Assembly (NCBI GenBank): GCA_016932895.1
Contig: JAFGCA010000289.1
Span: 4,426 to 68,425 of the forward strand
DNA length: 64,000 bases
Direction of reading: 5' to 3'
Origin: Sedimentisphaerales bacterium
Lineage (GTDB): Bacteria; Planctomycetota; Phycisphaerae; Sedimentisphaerales; SG8-4
In this document: piece by piece, positions 17,561 to 26,717 of the stretch
Numbering within the stretch: position 1 is the first letter of the stretch
Layout of the letters: the number at the start of each line of letters is the position of its first letter
Program-made: the position numbers and the translations under genes
Notes under the pieces: generated by a model
What the model was told of the DNA's origin: nothing
Seen by the model: the letters and a program-made list of their open reading frames with translations, nothing else
Database searches by the model: none

Positions 17561-18916
17561 TCAAATTGTTCGGAGCAGGTGGGCGGCGGCTTTGGTTCCT
17601 CTAATGAAGCTGTCGAGGCTGAAGTGTTCGTTGGGGCTGTGGGGCCCGTCGCTGTCGAGGCCGAAGCCCATGAGCAGGACGGGGCAGCCCAATTCCTCGA
17701 CGAAAGTACTGACGACCGGGATCGAGCCGCCGCAGCGGATGAAGACGGACTCGGCGCCGAAACCCTGCCGCAACGCCTCCTGCGCGGCGCGGAAGGTCGG
17801 GTCGTTCACATCGAACAGGACCGGCGGGCAGGTGGCGAACTCCGACATCTCCAGACGCACGGTGTCGGGGCAGACCGAGCGGATGTGCTCGGCGATCAGC
17901 TCGGCGACGCGGGCCGGGTCCTGGTGCGGGACCAGGCGGGCGCTGATTTTGACCGTGGCCGAGGCCGGAATGATCGTCTTGGCGCCCTCAGCGGTATAGC
18001 CGCCGCAGATGCCGTTGATCTCGAAGGTGGGCCGCATCCAGATCCGCTCCAGCGTGCTGTGGCCGGCCTCGCCGTGCGGACGCGGCACGTTCAGCTCGCC
18101 GACGAAGGCCTGGTCGTCGAACGCCAGCTTCGCCATGCTCTCGGACTCCCACTGTTCCAGGGGCGCCACGTCGTCGTAGAAATGGGGGATCAGAATCTTG
18201 CCGTCGGGGGCGACGCAGGCGGCCAGGATCTGGGCGGCCACCATGGCCGGATTGGCGATGCCGCCGCCGTAGGCGCCGGAGTGCACGTCCCTGTCCGGGC
18301 CCTTCACGGTAAATTCAAAACCCGCCATCCCGCGCAGGCCGTAGGTGATCGCGGGCGTCTTCTCGTCGTACATGGTGCTGTCGGAAACGACCACGACGTC
18401 GGGCTTGAGCTCGTCCTTGGCCTGGCGGACGTAGCGCGCCAGGGCGTCGCCGCCCGATTCCTCCTCGCCCTCCAGCAGGAAAAGCACCTCGCAGGGAAGC
18501 TCGCCTTCGGTCTTCAGCAGGCTCTCGACGGCCTTGACGTGGGCGAAGACCTGCCCCTTGTCGTCGGTGGAGCCGCGACCGTAGATGATGCCGTCCTTGA
18601 CCGTCGGCTCGAAGGGGAGCGTCTCCCACTGATCCAGCGGGTCCTCGGGCTGCACGTCGTAGTGCCCGTAGACCATGACGCGCTTGGTGCTCTTGCCTTT
18701 GGCCTGGGCGCGGACGATGGGCTGGCCCCCGGCGTCCACCAGCGAGGCCTCCAGACCCAGTTTCTGAAAATGGGCCACCAGCCACTCGGCACACGCCTTC
18801 GTGTCGCCGTCGTGCTTGCTCTGGGCGCTGATCGAGGGGAACCGCATCAGCTCCTTCAGCTCTTCGATAAAACGTTCCCGGTTTTCGTTTACGTAGGCGT
18901 CAATCTTCTCTGCCAT
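17561..18916 (-). CDS. M20 family dipeptidase
   Basis: 451 residues from ATG 18916, which has AGGAG 11 bases upstream. The alternative at 18937 adds seven residues without support. M20 metallopeptidase motifs are present: VYGHYDVQPEDP (first zinc His and Asp), GRGSTDDKGQ (bridging Asp), LLEGEEESGG (catalytic Glu pair), and a C-terminal His in GPHSPNEHFSLDSF. The lid/dimerisation domain is in the middle (DVHSGAYGGGIANP). The family hydrolyses dipeptides and short peptides in the cytoplasm using two Zn2+ ions. It is the last gene of the minus-strand peptide cluster and lies 69 bp after the OPT transporter gene. Confidence 0.92.
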   Translation of the reverse strand: MAEKIDAYVNENRERFIEELKELMRFPSISAQSKHDGDTKACAEWLVAHFQKLGLEASLVDAGGQPIVRAQAKGKSTKRVMVYGHYDVQPEDPLDQWETLPFEPTVKDGIIYGRGSTDDKGQVFAHVKAVESLLKTEGELPCEVLFLLEGEEESGGDALARYVRQAKDELKPDVVVVSDSTMYDEKTPAITYGLRGMAGFEFTVKGPDRDVHSGAYGGGIANPAMVAAQILAACVAPDGKILIPHFYDDVAPLEQWESESMAKLAFDDQAFVGELNVPRPHGEAGHSTLERIWMRPTFEINGICGGYTAEGAKTIIPASATVKISARLVPHQDPARVAELIAEHIRSVCPDTVRLEMSEFATCPPVLFDVNDPTFRAAQEALRQGFGAESVFIRCGGSIPVVSTFVEELGCPVLLMGFGLDSDGPHSPNEHFSLDSFIRGTKAAAHLLRTI

Positions 18917-18985
18917 GGTACTGCTTTCTCCTGTCAAGGCGGGTGCGCCCGCGCGGGCCCACCCGGCTGCGATTGTCGTCCTGTA

Positions 18986-21064
18986 TTAGCTGGCTTTCTT
19001 CCTGACAGTGGTCAGGTAGAGCCAGACGATCACACCCACCAGAAGCACGACGCCGAGAATGCCGCCGAACGGCATGGTGTCGCCAGTGTAGTGATCGAAG
19101 AGCGGCAACTCGACGTCGAATTGCTTGAAGATCACAATGGGGATAGCGACGAGGATGCCCATGAGCGCTTCGCCCGTAATCAGACCGGAAGCCATCAACA
19201 GGCCCCTGCGATCGGATGCCTCGACCTCGTGCGTGTCGCTGTTCTTTCTCTTGTGGTATCCCTTAACCGCCACGCTGATCAGACCACCGGCAAAGATCGG
19301 CACCGACAGTTCGAACGGCAGATAGAAACCGATGGCCACGGCCAGGACCGGCGTTCGAAACGAGCTGTTGATGTGTTGCAGGTACGAATCGAGGGCGATA
19401 ATCCCGATCGCGATGACCACACCGATGCCGAAGAACGTCCACGGCAGCCCTCCGTGAAACACACCCTGGGCCACGGAGGCCATCAAATTGGCTTGCGGCG
19501 AGGAGAGGGCGTTGTCTCCGGCCCCTTCCATTCCTCGAAAACCGTATGCGTTTTGCAGCAGGATCAGCACGGGCCCGATGACCAGCGCGGCCGAGGCGGT
19601 CCCCAACATCTCCATCACCTGCTGTTTCCACGGAGTCGTGCCGACGAGCCGTCCGCACTTAAGGTCCTGCATCACGTCGCCGGCGATGGCGGCCGCACAG
19701 CAGACGACACCGCCGATGATGATCGCCGCGGCCGGACCGCTTTCGGCCGCCTTGCCCATGAGCAACATCAACAGGAAGGCCGATACCAGCACCGTGGAAA
19801 CCGTGACGCCCGAGATGGGGTTGTTCGAAGAACCCACCATCCCCGCCATGTATCCGGCCACTGCTGCAAACAGGAATCCCGTGCAGAGCATGACGACCGC
19901 CATGATGGCGGAGATATGAACTTGCTGAACGTAATGTTGATAGAGCATGAACAAGGGGACGACGGAACCGACAATCAGGAAAATGATCCACTTCATGGGC
20001 AAATCCTTCTCCGTACGGTCCACTTCCGTGTGCCCGCCCGCGATTTCCTGATAGGCCTTCAAGCCGCTGGTAACACCGCGAACCAACGACTTCCGCAAGC
20101 GAAAGATGGTCCACAACCCGCCCACCAGCATGCCGCCGACGCCAATGAAGCGGGTCAACTTGCTCCATATCTGGTTCGCGTACTCCAAGGCTGGGACAGG
20201 CGTGCCTAATTGCTCATCGACCTCGGCATTGTGCGCTTTGGCCGCCTCGATCTCTTCGGCCGGAGCATTCGCATCGACGGTCATATAGGATAGGGTGAAG
20301 GCGTTCCACGCATTGGGATCGCTGGCTGCGGTATCGAGTTGATAGACCGGTCGCTCGTTTTGCGATGCCACGATGGGGATGGTGACGAGCCAGTTTGCCG
20401 CCCCACCGAGGAAGATCAGAACAGCAATGTTCAGCCCTACAATGTAGCCGACGGAAAGAAGAGCGGGACTGAGATTGGATCCAAAGTAGGCAACGCTGCC
20501 GCGAACGTACCGGGCCCCGTCCAGGATGCTGGGCCAGACCCCCAGGAAGGTCGCCCCGACTTTGAACAAGCCTCCCACCACCGCGGCCTTGACGATGTAT
20601 ATGATGCCGGACGCATCACTGCGCCCGGTTTCCAGCACCTTAGCGGTCGCAACGCCCTCGGGGAACTTGAGATCGCCCTCGACGATGAGCGAACGGCGCA
20701 GCGGGATCGTGAATAACACACCCAGCATGCCACCGAAACCCGCGATGACCGCCACCCAGAAGTAGTTGAACTCCTCCCAGAAACCCAGCAACAGCAAAGC
20801 CGGCAGGGTAAAGATCACACCGGCGGCCAGGGATTCACCGGCCGAGGCGCAGGTGCCGACCAGATTGCACTCCTGAATCGTGCTGCCCTTGAAGAATCGC
20901 ATGATCCCCAGCGCCATGACCGCCGCCGGAATGGCCGCCGAGACCGTCATTCCTGCAAACAGGCCCAGGTAGGCGTTGGCGGCCGAGAGGACCACGGCCA
21001 GCAGCACGCCGAAGAAGAGGACCCTGATTGTCAGTTCCTGTGGTGACTTGTTGCCATCACTCAT
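18986..21064 (-). CDS. OPT family oligopeptide transporter
   Basis: 692 residues with about 14-16 hydrophobic segments. The N-terminus carries the OPT signature ANAYLGLFAGMTVSAAIPAAV, with ECNLVGTCASAGESLAAG and GDLKFPEGVATAKVLETG, all typical of OPT/YSL proton-coupled symporters for peptides or metal chelates. Position in a row of peptidases favours oligopeptides as substrate. GGAG lies ten bases before the ATG. It is preceded by an exported gluzincin gene (86-bp gap) and followed by a dipeptidase, which fits import and then intracellular hydrolysis. Confidence 0.93.
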   Translation of the reverse strand: MSDGNKSPQELTIRVLFFGVLLAVVLSAANAYLGLFAGMTVSAAIPAAVMALGIMRFFKGSTIQECNLVGTCASAGESLAAGVIFTLPALLLLGFWEEFNYFWVAVIAGFGGMLGVLFTIPLRRSLIVEGDLKFPEGVATAKVLETGRSDASGIIYIVKAAVVGGLFKVGATFLGVWPSILDGARYVRGSVAYFGSNLSPALLSVGYIVGLNIAVLIFLGGAANWLVTIPIVASQNERPVYQLDTAASDPNAWNAFTLSYMTVDANAPAEEIEAAKAHNAEVDEQLGTPVPALEYANQIWSKLTRFIGVGGMLVGGLWTIFRLRKSLVRGVTSGLKAYQEIAGGHTEVDRTEKDLPMKWIIFLIVGSVVPLFMLYQHYVQQVHISAIMAVVMLCTGFLFAAVAGYMAGMVGSSNNPISGVTVSTVLVSAFLLMLLMGKAAESGPAAAIIIGGVVCCAAAIAGDVMQDLKCGRLVGTTPWKQQVMEMLGTASAALVIGPVLILLQNAYGFRGMEGAGDNALSSPQANLMASVAQGVFHGGLPWTFFGIGVVIAIGIIALDSYLQHINSSFRTPVLAVAIGFYLPFELSVPIFAGGLISVAVKGYHKRKNSDTHEVEASDRRGLLMASGLITGEALMGILVAIPIVIFKQFDVELPLFDHYTGDTMPFGGILGVVLLVGVIVWLYLTTVRKKAS

Positions 21065-21150
21065 AGTACATCGTCTCCAGAAGAGTCACTTTCCACGCAA
21101 ACGCCCATCCCGGCAGCGGGCCCGTCGCGGCCAGGATGACCATGCGCTCC

Positions 21151-22830
21151 TTACTGCACGAACTGATCCACGAAGTAGCGGGCCGTCAGCGGCTCGCCGG
21201 TCGCCCGCGCGATCATTTCATTCCAATGGTATTGGTCGCCGGCCTCAAAGACGTTTTTCTTGAGGAACCGCCCGGCCTTTTCCCGGCCTACATAACTGAC
21301 ATCGGCATCCGATGCAAGCTTCAGCACGTTTTGGACCAGGGCGTGGTGCAACTGCGAAGCGAGCAGCTCGCCGAGCATGTAGTTGTGATAGTAGCACGGA
21401 GCGGCCGAGAAATGGATCTTGGCGGCCCAGTCGGGCTCGTCCCGGCCGGCCGGGCGATTCACGAGCTGGTACTTGGCCACCATGTCCCACCAGAGCTTGT
21501 TGAGATCCCGATCGGGGTCGGCGTAAAGCTGCTTCTCGAAGTTGTACATGACCATGGCCCAGCGGGCGAAGATCAGTTGCTTGAGCTGGGCGTATTTGCC
21601 GCTGACCTTCTCGATCTCGGCTCGCTGCGCGTCGGACAGGCCAAGCATCTGCTGCATCCAGGCGGGGTTGCGGCTGAGCCGGCCGAAGAACATGGCGATC
21701 GCCTCGGTCGTGAACGCGTGCGCGGGCTCTCGCAGGATGTACGGAGAATCGAAATCCAGATACTTATCGTACACGCCGTGACCCAGCTCGTGCAGAAGGG
21801 TCTCCATCCAGGTCTCGTTGCTCTTGAGGTTGCACAGAATGCGCACGTCGCCGGCGCGGTCGATATGCGTGCAGAACGCGTGGGGGTTCTTGCCCTCGCG
21901 CTCGTACAGGTCGCTTTTGGCCAGGATCGATTCCACCGGCAAGTCGATACCCGCGTAGAACGTCTCGGCCAGCTCGCGGAGATCCTTGCCTTCGTAGTAG
22001 ACGTCCAGGTCCAGCTCGTAGACCATCGGCGTCTCCTGGAAGAACGGGTCGTGATAATGCCAGGGCCTCAGCTCGTCGACGGGCACGTTGCAGTTCTGGG
22101 CCAGGATGCGGTCCAGGTCGGCCTTGAGCCGGGCAAACGGCTCGTTCGTCAGCTCGTACAGCTCGGCGAAGATCCGGTCCAGCTCTTTGACGTCCTGCTC
22201 GCCCGTGGCCAGGCGGAGCGTGTGGAAGTTGTCGAAGCCCAGCTTGCGGGCCGCCTCGTTGCGCAGCTTGACCAGGCGAATCAAATCATCGGCCACCGCC
22301 GTAGCGACCTGCTTGCTCGCCAGCCAGGCCTTCTTGCGCCGGCTCGAATCCGTTTCGCTCTTGAGGATCGACTTGATTGCGTTGTCGGTGACCTTCTCAC
22401 CGTCGATGGAGCCGCGGAACGTGCTGAAGTTCTTCTCGATCTCGGTGCTCAGCTCCACGATCTGCTTGAGCAGGTCCGGCTCGATCTGGTTGGCCAAGTA
22501 GCCGTCGTAGAGGACCGTGACCTGCCGCGCCAGCAGCGGGTCCTCGATCTGCCCGGACTCTTTGAGCCCCTTGAGATAGGCGAACTCCGTCGGGTCGCTG
22601 TAGATCTTGCGAATCTGCAGCGTCACCTCGCTGGAGCGGTCGTACGCCTCCGGGGCGCCGGTCGTGGCGGCGTCCCACCAGGCCAGGCCCGCCTCTTTCT
22701 CCAACGGCTTGATCTTCTCGACGTGTGACGTAACGAATTCCTGCAATTCGGTCTCCTTTGCATTGTGGGCGCAACCACAAACACCCAGGCACACGACAAA
22801 CACCAGCACGATGGTCCGCACGTATTCCAT
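21151..22830 (-). CDS. Exported gluzincin peptidase (M2/M3-like) lipoprotein
   Basis: 559 residues. The N-terminus MEYVRTIVLVFVVCLGVCGC has a lipobox-like LGVCGC ending at Cys20, suggesting a lipoprotein. Zinc motif HELGHGVYDK with a downstream Glu (EAIAMFFGRL) marks an MA-clan metallopeptidase. The helical body (KAWLASKQVATAVADDLIRL, NEAARKLGFDNFHTLRLA) resembles the M2 (ACE-like) and M3 (thimet/PepF) families, and I cannot separate these by eye. AAAGGAG lies nine bases before the ATG. It would release short peptides or dipeptides in the periplasm, ready for the OPT transporter next in the cluster. A dispersed repeat separates it from the tricorn gene. Confidence 0.85.
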   Translation of the reverse strand: MEYVRTIVLVFVVCLGVCGCAHNAKETELQEFVTSHVEKIKPLEKEAGLAWWDAATTGAPEAYDRSSEVTLQIRKIYSDPTEFAYLKGLKESGQIEDPLLARQVTVLYDGYLANQIEPDLLKQIVELSTEIEKNFSTFRGSIDGEKVTDNAIKSILKSETDSSRRKKAWLASKQVATAVADDLIRLVKLRNEAARKLGFDNFHTLRLATGEQDVKELDRIFAELYELTNEPFARLKADLDRILAQNCNVPVDELRPWHYHDPFFQETPMVYELDLDVYYEGKDLRELAETFYAGIDLPVESILAKSDLYEREGKNPHAFCTHIDRAGDVRILCNLKSNETWMETLLHELGHGVYDKYLDFDSPYILREPAHAFTTEAIAMFFGRLSRNPAWMQQMLGLSDAQRAEIEKVSGKYAQLKQLIFARWAMVMYNFEKQLYADPDRDLNKLWWDMVAKYQLVNRPAGRDEPDWAAKIHFSAAPCYYHNYMLGELLASQLHHALVQNVLKLASDADVSYVGREKAGRFLKKNVFEAGDQYHWNEMIARATGEPLTARYFVDQFVQ

Positions 22831-22892
22831 TGTCCCAAACTCCTTTCGTCCATTCTTCCCTGGTACCGCGCCTCATACATCGTTTGGCTATG

Positions 22893-22969
22893 GATTGCTT
22901 CGCTTCGCTCGCAATGACCTGAAGGCCTACATCATGTCATTGCGAGGAGCGCAGCGACGAAGCAATCTC
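22893..22969. repeat. Inverted pair of the ATTGCTTCG repeat
   Basis: The left arm GATTGCTTCGCTTCGC...GCAATGAC (22893-22918) is repeated inverted at 22936-22969 (GTCATTGCGAG...GAAGCAATCTC), separated by 17 bases. The same unit occurs once at 4681 and as degenerate ends at 7.5 kb. It could fold into one long hairpin in the transcript between the tricorn and peptidase genes. Confidence 0.7.
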
Positions 22970-22998
22970 CCTTTCTGAACAGACCGCACTGGGTCCGG

Positions 22999-25900
22999 TC
23001 AATTCGCATTCGGCGAGCGGTCCGGATAGGGAGGCTTCTTCGGCCTCTCCGGCGGGTTCTTCTCCAGCAGCTTCAGTACCACCGCGATGGCGGTCTCGAG
23101 CTGCGGATCGCGCCCGGCGACCAGCTCATGCGGCTCGTTCTCCACCTCGTAATCGGGCGCCACGCCGTAGCCTTCCACGTCCCAGCCACACTCGGGGAAC
23201 CAGCACCCGGCGTTGGGAGAGGACATGTAGCCGCCGTCGATGAGACCCGGGTTGCCGAACATCCCCACGACGCCGCCCCAGGTGCGCTTGCCCACCAGCG
23301 GACCCAGCTTGGTCTTGCGGAACAGGTAGGGGAACAGATCGCCGCCGGAGCCGGCCCACTCGTTGATCAGCATCACCTTGGGCCCGGGATTCGAGACGCT
23401 CGGCGCGCGCAAATCGCGATGGTCCCGGCGCGACACGTAGCCCAGCGTCGGGCGGTTCAGCAATTCGATAAAGCGGTCGGAATACTGACCTCCGCCGTTG
23501 AACCGCTCATCGATAATCAGGGCGTCCTTGTTCCACTGGGGCAGGAACTGCCGGACCAGTTCGTTCTGACCGTGGGTGCCCGTATTGGGGACGTAGATGT
23601 AGCCCACGCGCCCCTGCGTGGCCTGCTCCACCTTGCGCCGGTTGCCCTCGACCCAGGCGAGGTTGCGCAGCCGCGATTCGCTCGAGGCCGGCTCGATCAG
23701 GATGTCGTTGGCGTCGTTGGCGTCGGGCGTGCGACCGACCGTCAATGTCACGACCTGGCCGGCCAGGCCCTGGAAGGCGGCCCAGGGGTCCTCGGACGTA
23801 TCGAGCGGCCGGCCGTTGACGGCCAGCAGATAGTCGCCTTCGTTGACGTCGACACCGGGCGCTCGCAGCGGCGAGCGCGGCTCGGCGTCCCACTTGCCGC
23901 CTTCGTAGATTTTCGCGATGCGATAGGCGTCGTTGGCTCGATCCAGCTCGAAATCGCAGCCCAGAAGGCCGACGTTGAGGTGCTCGGGCCCCTCCATGTC
24001 ACCGCCGCCGACGTAGGCGTGCGAGACGTTGAGCTCGGCGATCATCTCCCCGATGATGTAGTTCAGGTCCTCCCGGTCCACGATATAGGGCAGCAGGACC
24101 TCGTAGCGTTTCCTCATGGCCTCCCAGTCCACACCGTGCATGTAGGGATCGTAGAAGAAGTCCCGCTGGATGCGCCAGGCTTCGTGGAAGATCTGCCGCC
24201 ACTCCTGCTGCGGGTCGATCCAGGCCTTGAGGTCGCCCGAGGCGACCTTGCCGTCGCCGACCTTCTTGTTGGCGCCGACGTCGATGATGCCGTACGTGGA
24301 TCGGGCCTTGTAGATGATCTTCTTGCCGTCGGCCGAGACGTTGTAGCTGTCGATCTTGTCGATGACGGTCTTTTCCTCGCGCTCCTTCAGGTCGTAATAG
24401 AGCAGCGTCCCGCCCGGCTCGCCCGGCTTGCGGGCTCCGGCGGGAAGATAGCGAATAAAGAGCAGCTTGCCCTTGACCGCATGCAGCCGGCCGAAGTTGC
24501 CGGCACGCATCGGCAGCTTGACGACGCGGCCCTCGAAACCGGCAAAGTCGATCTCCACCGGCTCGACCTCCTTATCCTTCTTGTCCTTTTTCTCTTTCTC
24601 GTCGGCCTTGTCGTTCTTCTCGTCGTCGGCTTTCTCGGCGTCCTCGTCCTCACCGCCGGCGCCGTTGTCGTCCTCATCGGCGCCTTGCTCGTCTTCGGTG
24701 TCCTCTTCGTCGGCGTCCGCGTCCTCGGTCTTCTCGTCTTCCTTCTCCTCCTTTTCCTCTTTGACTTCCTCTTCGTCGCTGCGCGGCGCCAGCGGCGAGG
24801 GCTCTTCGGCTTGCAGAGTCACTGCGAAGATCTCGGTCGTGTTCGGATAGATCCACGTCTCGTCGAGATCCCCGTAGACGGGGCTGAAGGCCCGGCTGGA
24901 GCGGAAGAACAGGTACTTGCCCTCGGCGTCGAAGACGGGCTGCTGGTCGTTGTAGTAATCGCTGGTGACCTGGCGGACGGTCCCGTCGTTGGCGTCGTAG
25001 ATCATGATGTTGCCGTGGCGGTTGGCGCCGTTCTTGGCGTAGGTGAGCCACCGGCTGTCGGGTGACCAGGCGTACGATGTCATCCGGCCCCACTCGTCCT
25101 TGTCGACGAACTCGATCTCGCCACTGTTGGCATCGGCGATATAGAGGCTGCCGGTCTTGTCGCCGAAGGCGATCTTCTTGCTGTCGGGCGACCAGGCGCA
25201 GTCGTAGCGATAGACCGAGCCGCCCTCGGTGAGCTGCTTTTCGTCGCCCTTGCCGCTGCCCGGGCGGAGGGTCAGCTCGTATTCCCCGGTTTTGTCGGAG
25301 AAGTACGCGACGTGCTTGCCGTCGGGCGACCAGGCGGGATAGCGCTCGGCCACCCCGGAGGTGTTGGTCAGGTCGCGCGGGCTGCCGTGCTTGGCCGGCA
25401 CGGTGAAGATTTCGCCCCGCGCCTCGAACAACGCCCGCTTGCCGCTCGGCGAGAGCGAGAAGCTCTCGATGCGACCGGAGACGTCCTTGAGCTCCGTGCG
25501 CACGTGAGGCAGATCGGCCGGCACCTTGATCTCCAGCGCCTGCGACGTACCGCCGGCCAGATCAAGCAGGTGCAAGGCACCGCCGTTCTCAAAGACGATC
25601 GCGTCGGGACCGAGGCTGGGCCACTTCACATCGTACTCGGTGAACTTCGTGACCTGCCGCGTCCGCTTGGTCCGCAGGTCGTAGGCCCAGATGTTGAGCT
25701 TCTGGTTCTCGTCGCGATCCGAGAGGAAGTAGATCGTATCCTCGCGCCACATCGGCACCGCGTCGGTGCCGGGAAAGTCGGTGAACCGCTCGGACGTGTT
25801 GTTGATGAAGTCGTAGAGCCACAGGTCGCTGGCCATCCCGCCGCGATAGCGCTTCCAGTTGCGCGACTCGCGCGAGATGAACTGAAACGCGATGCGCGTC

Positions 25901-26421
25901 CCGTCGGGACTGAACGAGGCCAGCTCCCCGTAGAACAGCGGGAGCGTCTCGGGCAGGCCGCCCTCGATGGACTGCTTGAAGAACTGGTTGAAGCGGCCCG
26001 ACGGGCTCTTCATGCGCGAGCGGTAGAGCACGTGCTTGCCGTCGGGATACCACTCGACGACCGAATCGCCGGCCGAATGGTGCGTTAGGCGCCGCGGGAT
26101 TCCGCCCTGGGCCGAGACGACGTAGATATCGGTGTTGCCGTCGTAGTTGCCGCTGAAGGCGATCAGCGCGCCGTCGGGCGAGAACTTGGGAAACATCTCC
26201 CGGCCCTTGGGCGAGCTGAGCCGCCGGGCCGTGCCGCCGGGCCGGGGCACCGTCCACAGATCGCCGGCGTAGACGAAGACGATCTGCTCGGCACTGACGT
26301 CGGGAAAACGCAGCATCCGCGCGTCCGGCATGTGCAACAGGTCGTCGGCCGCGATTCCCGCCGAGGCGCCCCAGAATAACAGAACAACCACCAGCGCTGA
26401 TGTGATCCGTGTCGTATTCAT
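22999..26421 (-). CDS. Tricorn-type protease (beta-propellers, PDZ, S41)
   Basis: 1140 residues from ATG 26421, where the signal peptide begins (MNTTRITSALVVVLLFWG). The earlier in-frame start at 26508 adds 29 unlikely residues. Residues ~35-540 are six- and seven-blade propeller repeats of TolB/WD40-like type (SPDGTRIAFQF; WSPDSKKIAF). A very acidic D/E/K segment covers ~545-620. A PDZ domain lies near 840-905 (YLLAVNGRPLDTSEDPW). The S41 catalytic part has INEWAGSGGD (nucleophile Ser ~1025) and IDERFNGGGQ. Tricorn degrades oligopeptides to shorter products. The signal peptide suggests export here, unlike the archaeal enzyme. It heads the peptide cluster. Confidence 0.92.
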   Translation of the reverse strand: MNTTRITSALVVVLLFWGASAGIAADDLLHMPDARMLRFPDVSAEQIVFVYAGDLWTVPRPGGTARRLSSPKGREMFPKFSPDGALIAFSGNYDGNTDIYVVSAQGGIPRRLTHHSAGDSVVEWYPDGKHVLYRSRMKSPSGRFNQFFKQSIEGGLPETLPLFYGELASFSPDGTRIAFQFISRESRNWKRYRGGMASDLWLYDFINNTSERFTDFPGTDAVPMWREDTIYFLSDRDENQKLNIWAYDLRTKRTRQVTKFTEYDVKWPSLGPDAIVFENGGALHLLDLAGGTSQALEIKVPADLPHVRTELKDVSGRIESFSLSPSGKRALFEARGEIFTVPAKHGSPRDLTNTSGVAERYPAWSPDGKHVAYFSDKTGEYELTLRPGSGKGDEKQLTEGGSVYRYDCAWSPDSKKIAFGDKTGSLYIADANSGEIEFVDKDEWGRMTSYAWSPDSRWLTYAKNGANRHGNIMIYDANDGTVRQVTSDYYNDQQPVFDAEGKYLFFRSSRAFSPVYGDLDETWIYPNTTEIFAVTLQAEEPSPLAPRSDEEEVKEEKEEKEDEKTEDADADEEDTEDEQGADEDDNGAGGEDEDAEKADDEKNDKADEKEKKDKKDKEVEPVEIDFAGFEGRVVKLPMRAGNFGRLHAVKGKLLFIRYLPAGARKPGEPGGTLLYYDLKEREEKTVIDKIDSYNVSADGKKIIYKARSTYGIIDVGANKKVGDGKVASGDLKAWIDPQQEWRQIFHEAWRIQRDFFYDPYMHGVDWEAMRKRYEVLLPYIVDREDLNYIIGEMIAELNVSHAYVGGGDMEGPEHLNVGLLGCDFELDRANDAYRIAKIYEGGKWDAEPRSPLRAPGVDVNEGDYLLAVNGRPLDTSEDPWAAFQGLAGQVVTLTVGRTPDANDANDILIEPASSESRLRNLAWVEGNRRKVEQATQGRVGYIYVPNTGTHGQNELVRQFLPQWNKDALIIDERFNGGGQYSDRFIELLNRPTLGYVSRRDHRDLRAPSVSNPGPKVMLINEWAGSGGDLFPYLFRKTKLGPLVGKRTWGGVVGMFGNPGLIDGGYMSSPNAGCWFPECGWDVEGYGVAPDYEVENEPHELVAGRDPQLETAIAVVLKLLEKNPPERPKKPPYPDRSPNAN

Positions 26422-26603
26422 GTCACCCCTCGAATTCGCGAAAAACCCATTCCTGATTGCCCGTCGCATCCTATCAGCTTCAAACACCCAAATCAAGACC
26501 GCCACCAAATCTATCCGTGTATCCGCTCACCCCTCTTCAGCCTGCCGTCCGGGGCCGCCGAAAAACATGCCGAATCGCAGACACCGGGCAACAGACTTTA
26601 TCC

Positions 26604-26632
26604 TTGCTTGCCCGGGGGAAATCCGGTATAAT
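26604..26632 (+). promoter_or_regulatory. Sigma-70-type promoter
   Basis: TTGCTT (26604-26609), 17 bases, then TATAAT (26627-26632). It lies 85 bases before ATG 26718 and should drive the secreted dockerin protein gene. Confidence 0.65.
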
Positions 26633-26717
26633 GCGGCCGTTGTGTCCAGCCTGGAAGCTGGAATCAGAACGTGCGGAGGCGAAATGACTGTATTCTGGAA
26701 TCGCGGAGTGAGCTGAA

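Noticed and set aside
23128..25065. Plus-strand frame of 645 codons opposite the tricorn gene
   Set aside because: High-GC shadow frame. The tricorn gene on the minus strand has complete domains and catalytic motifs.
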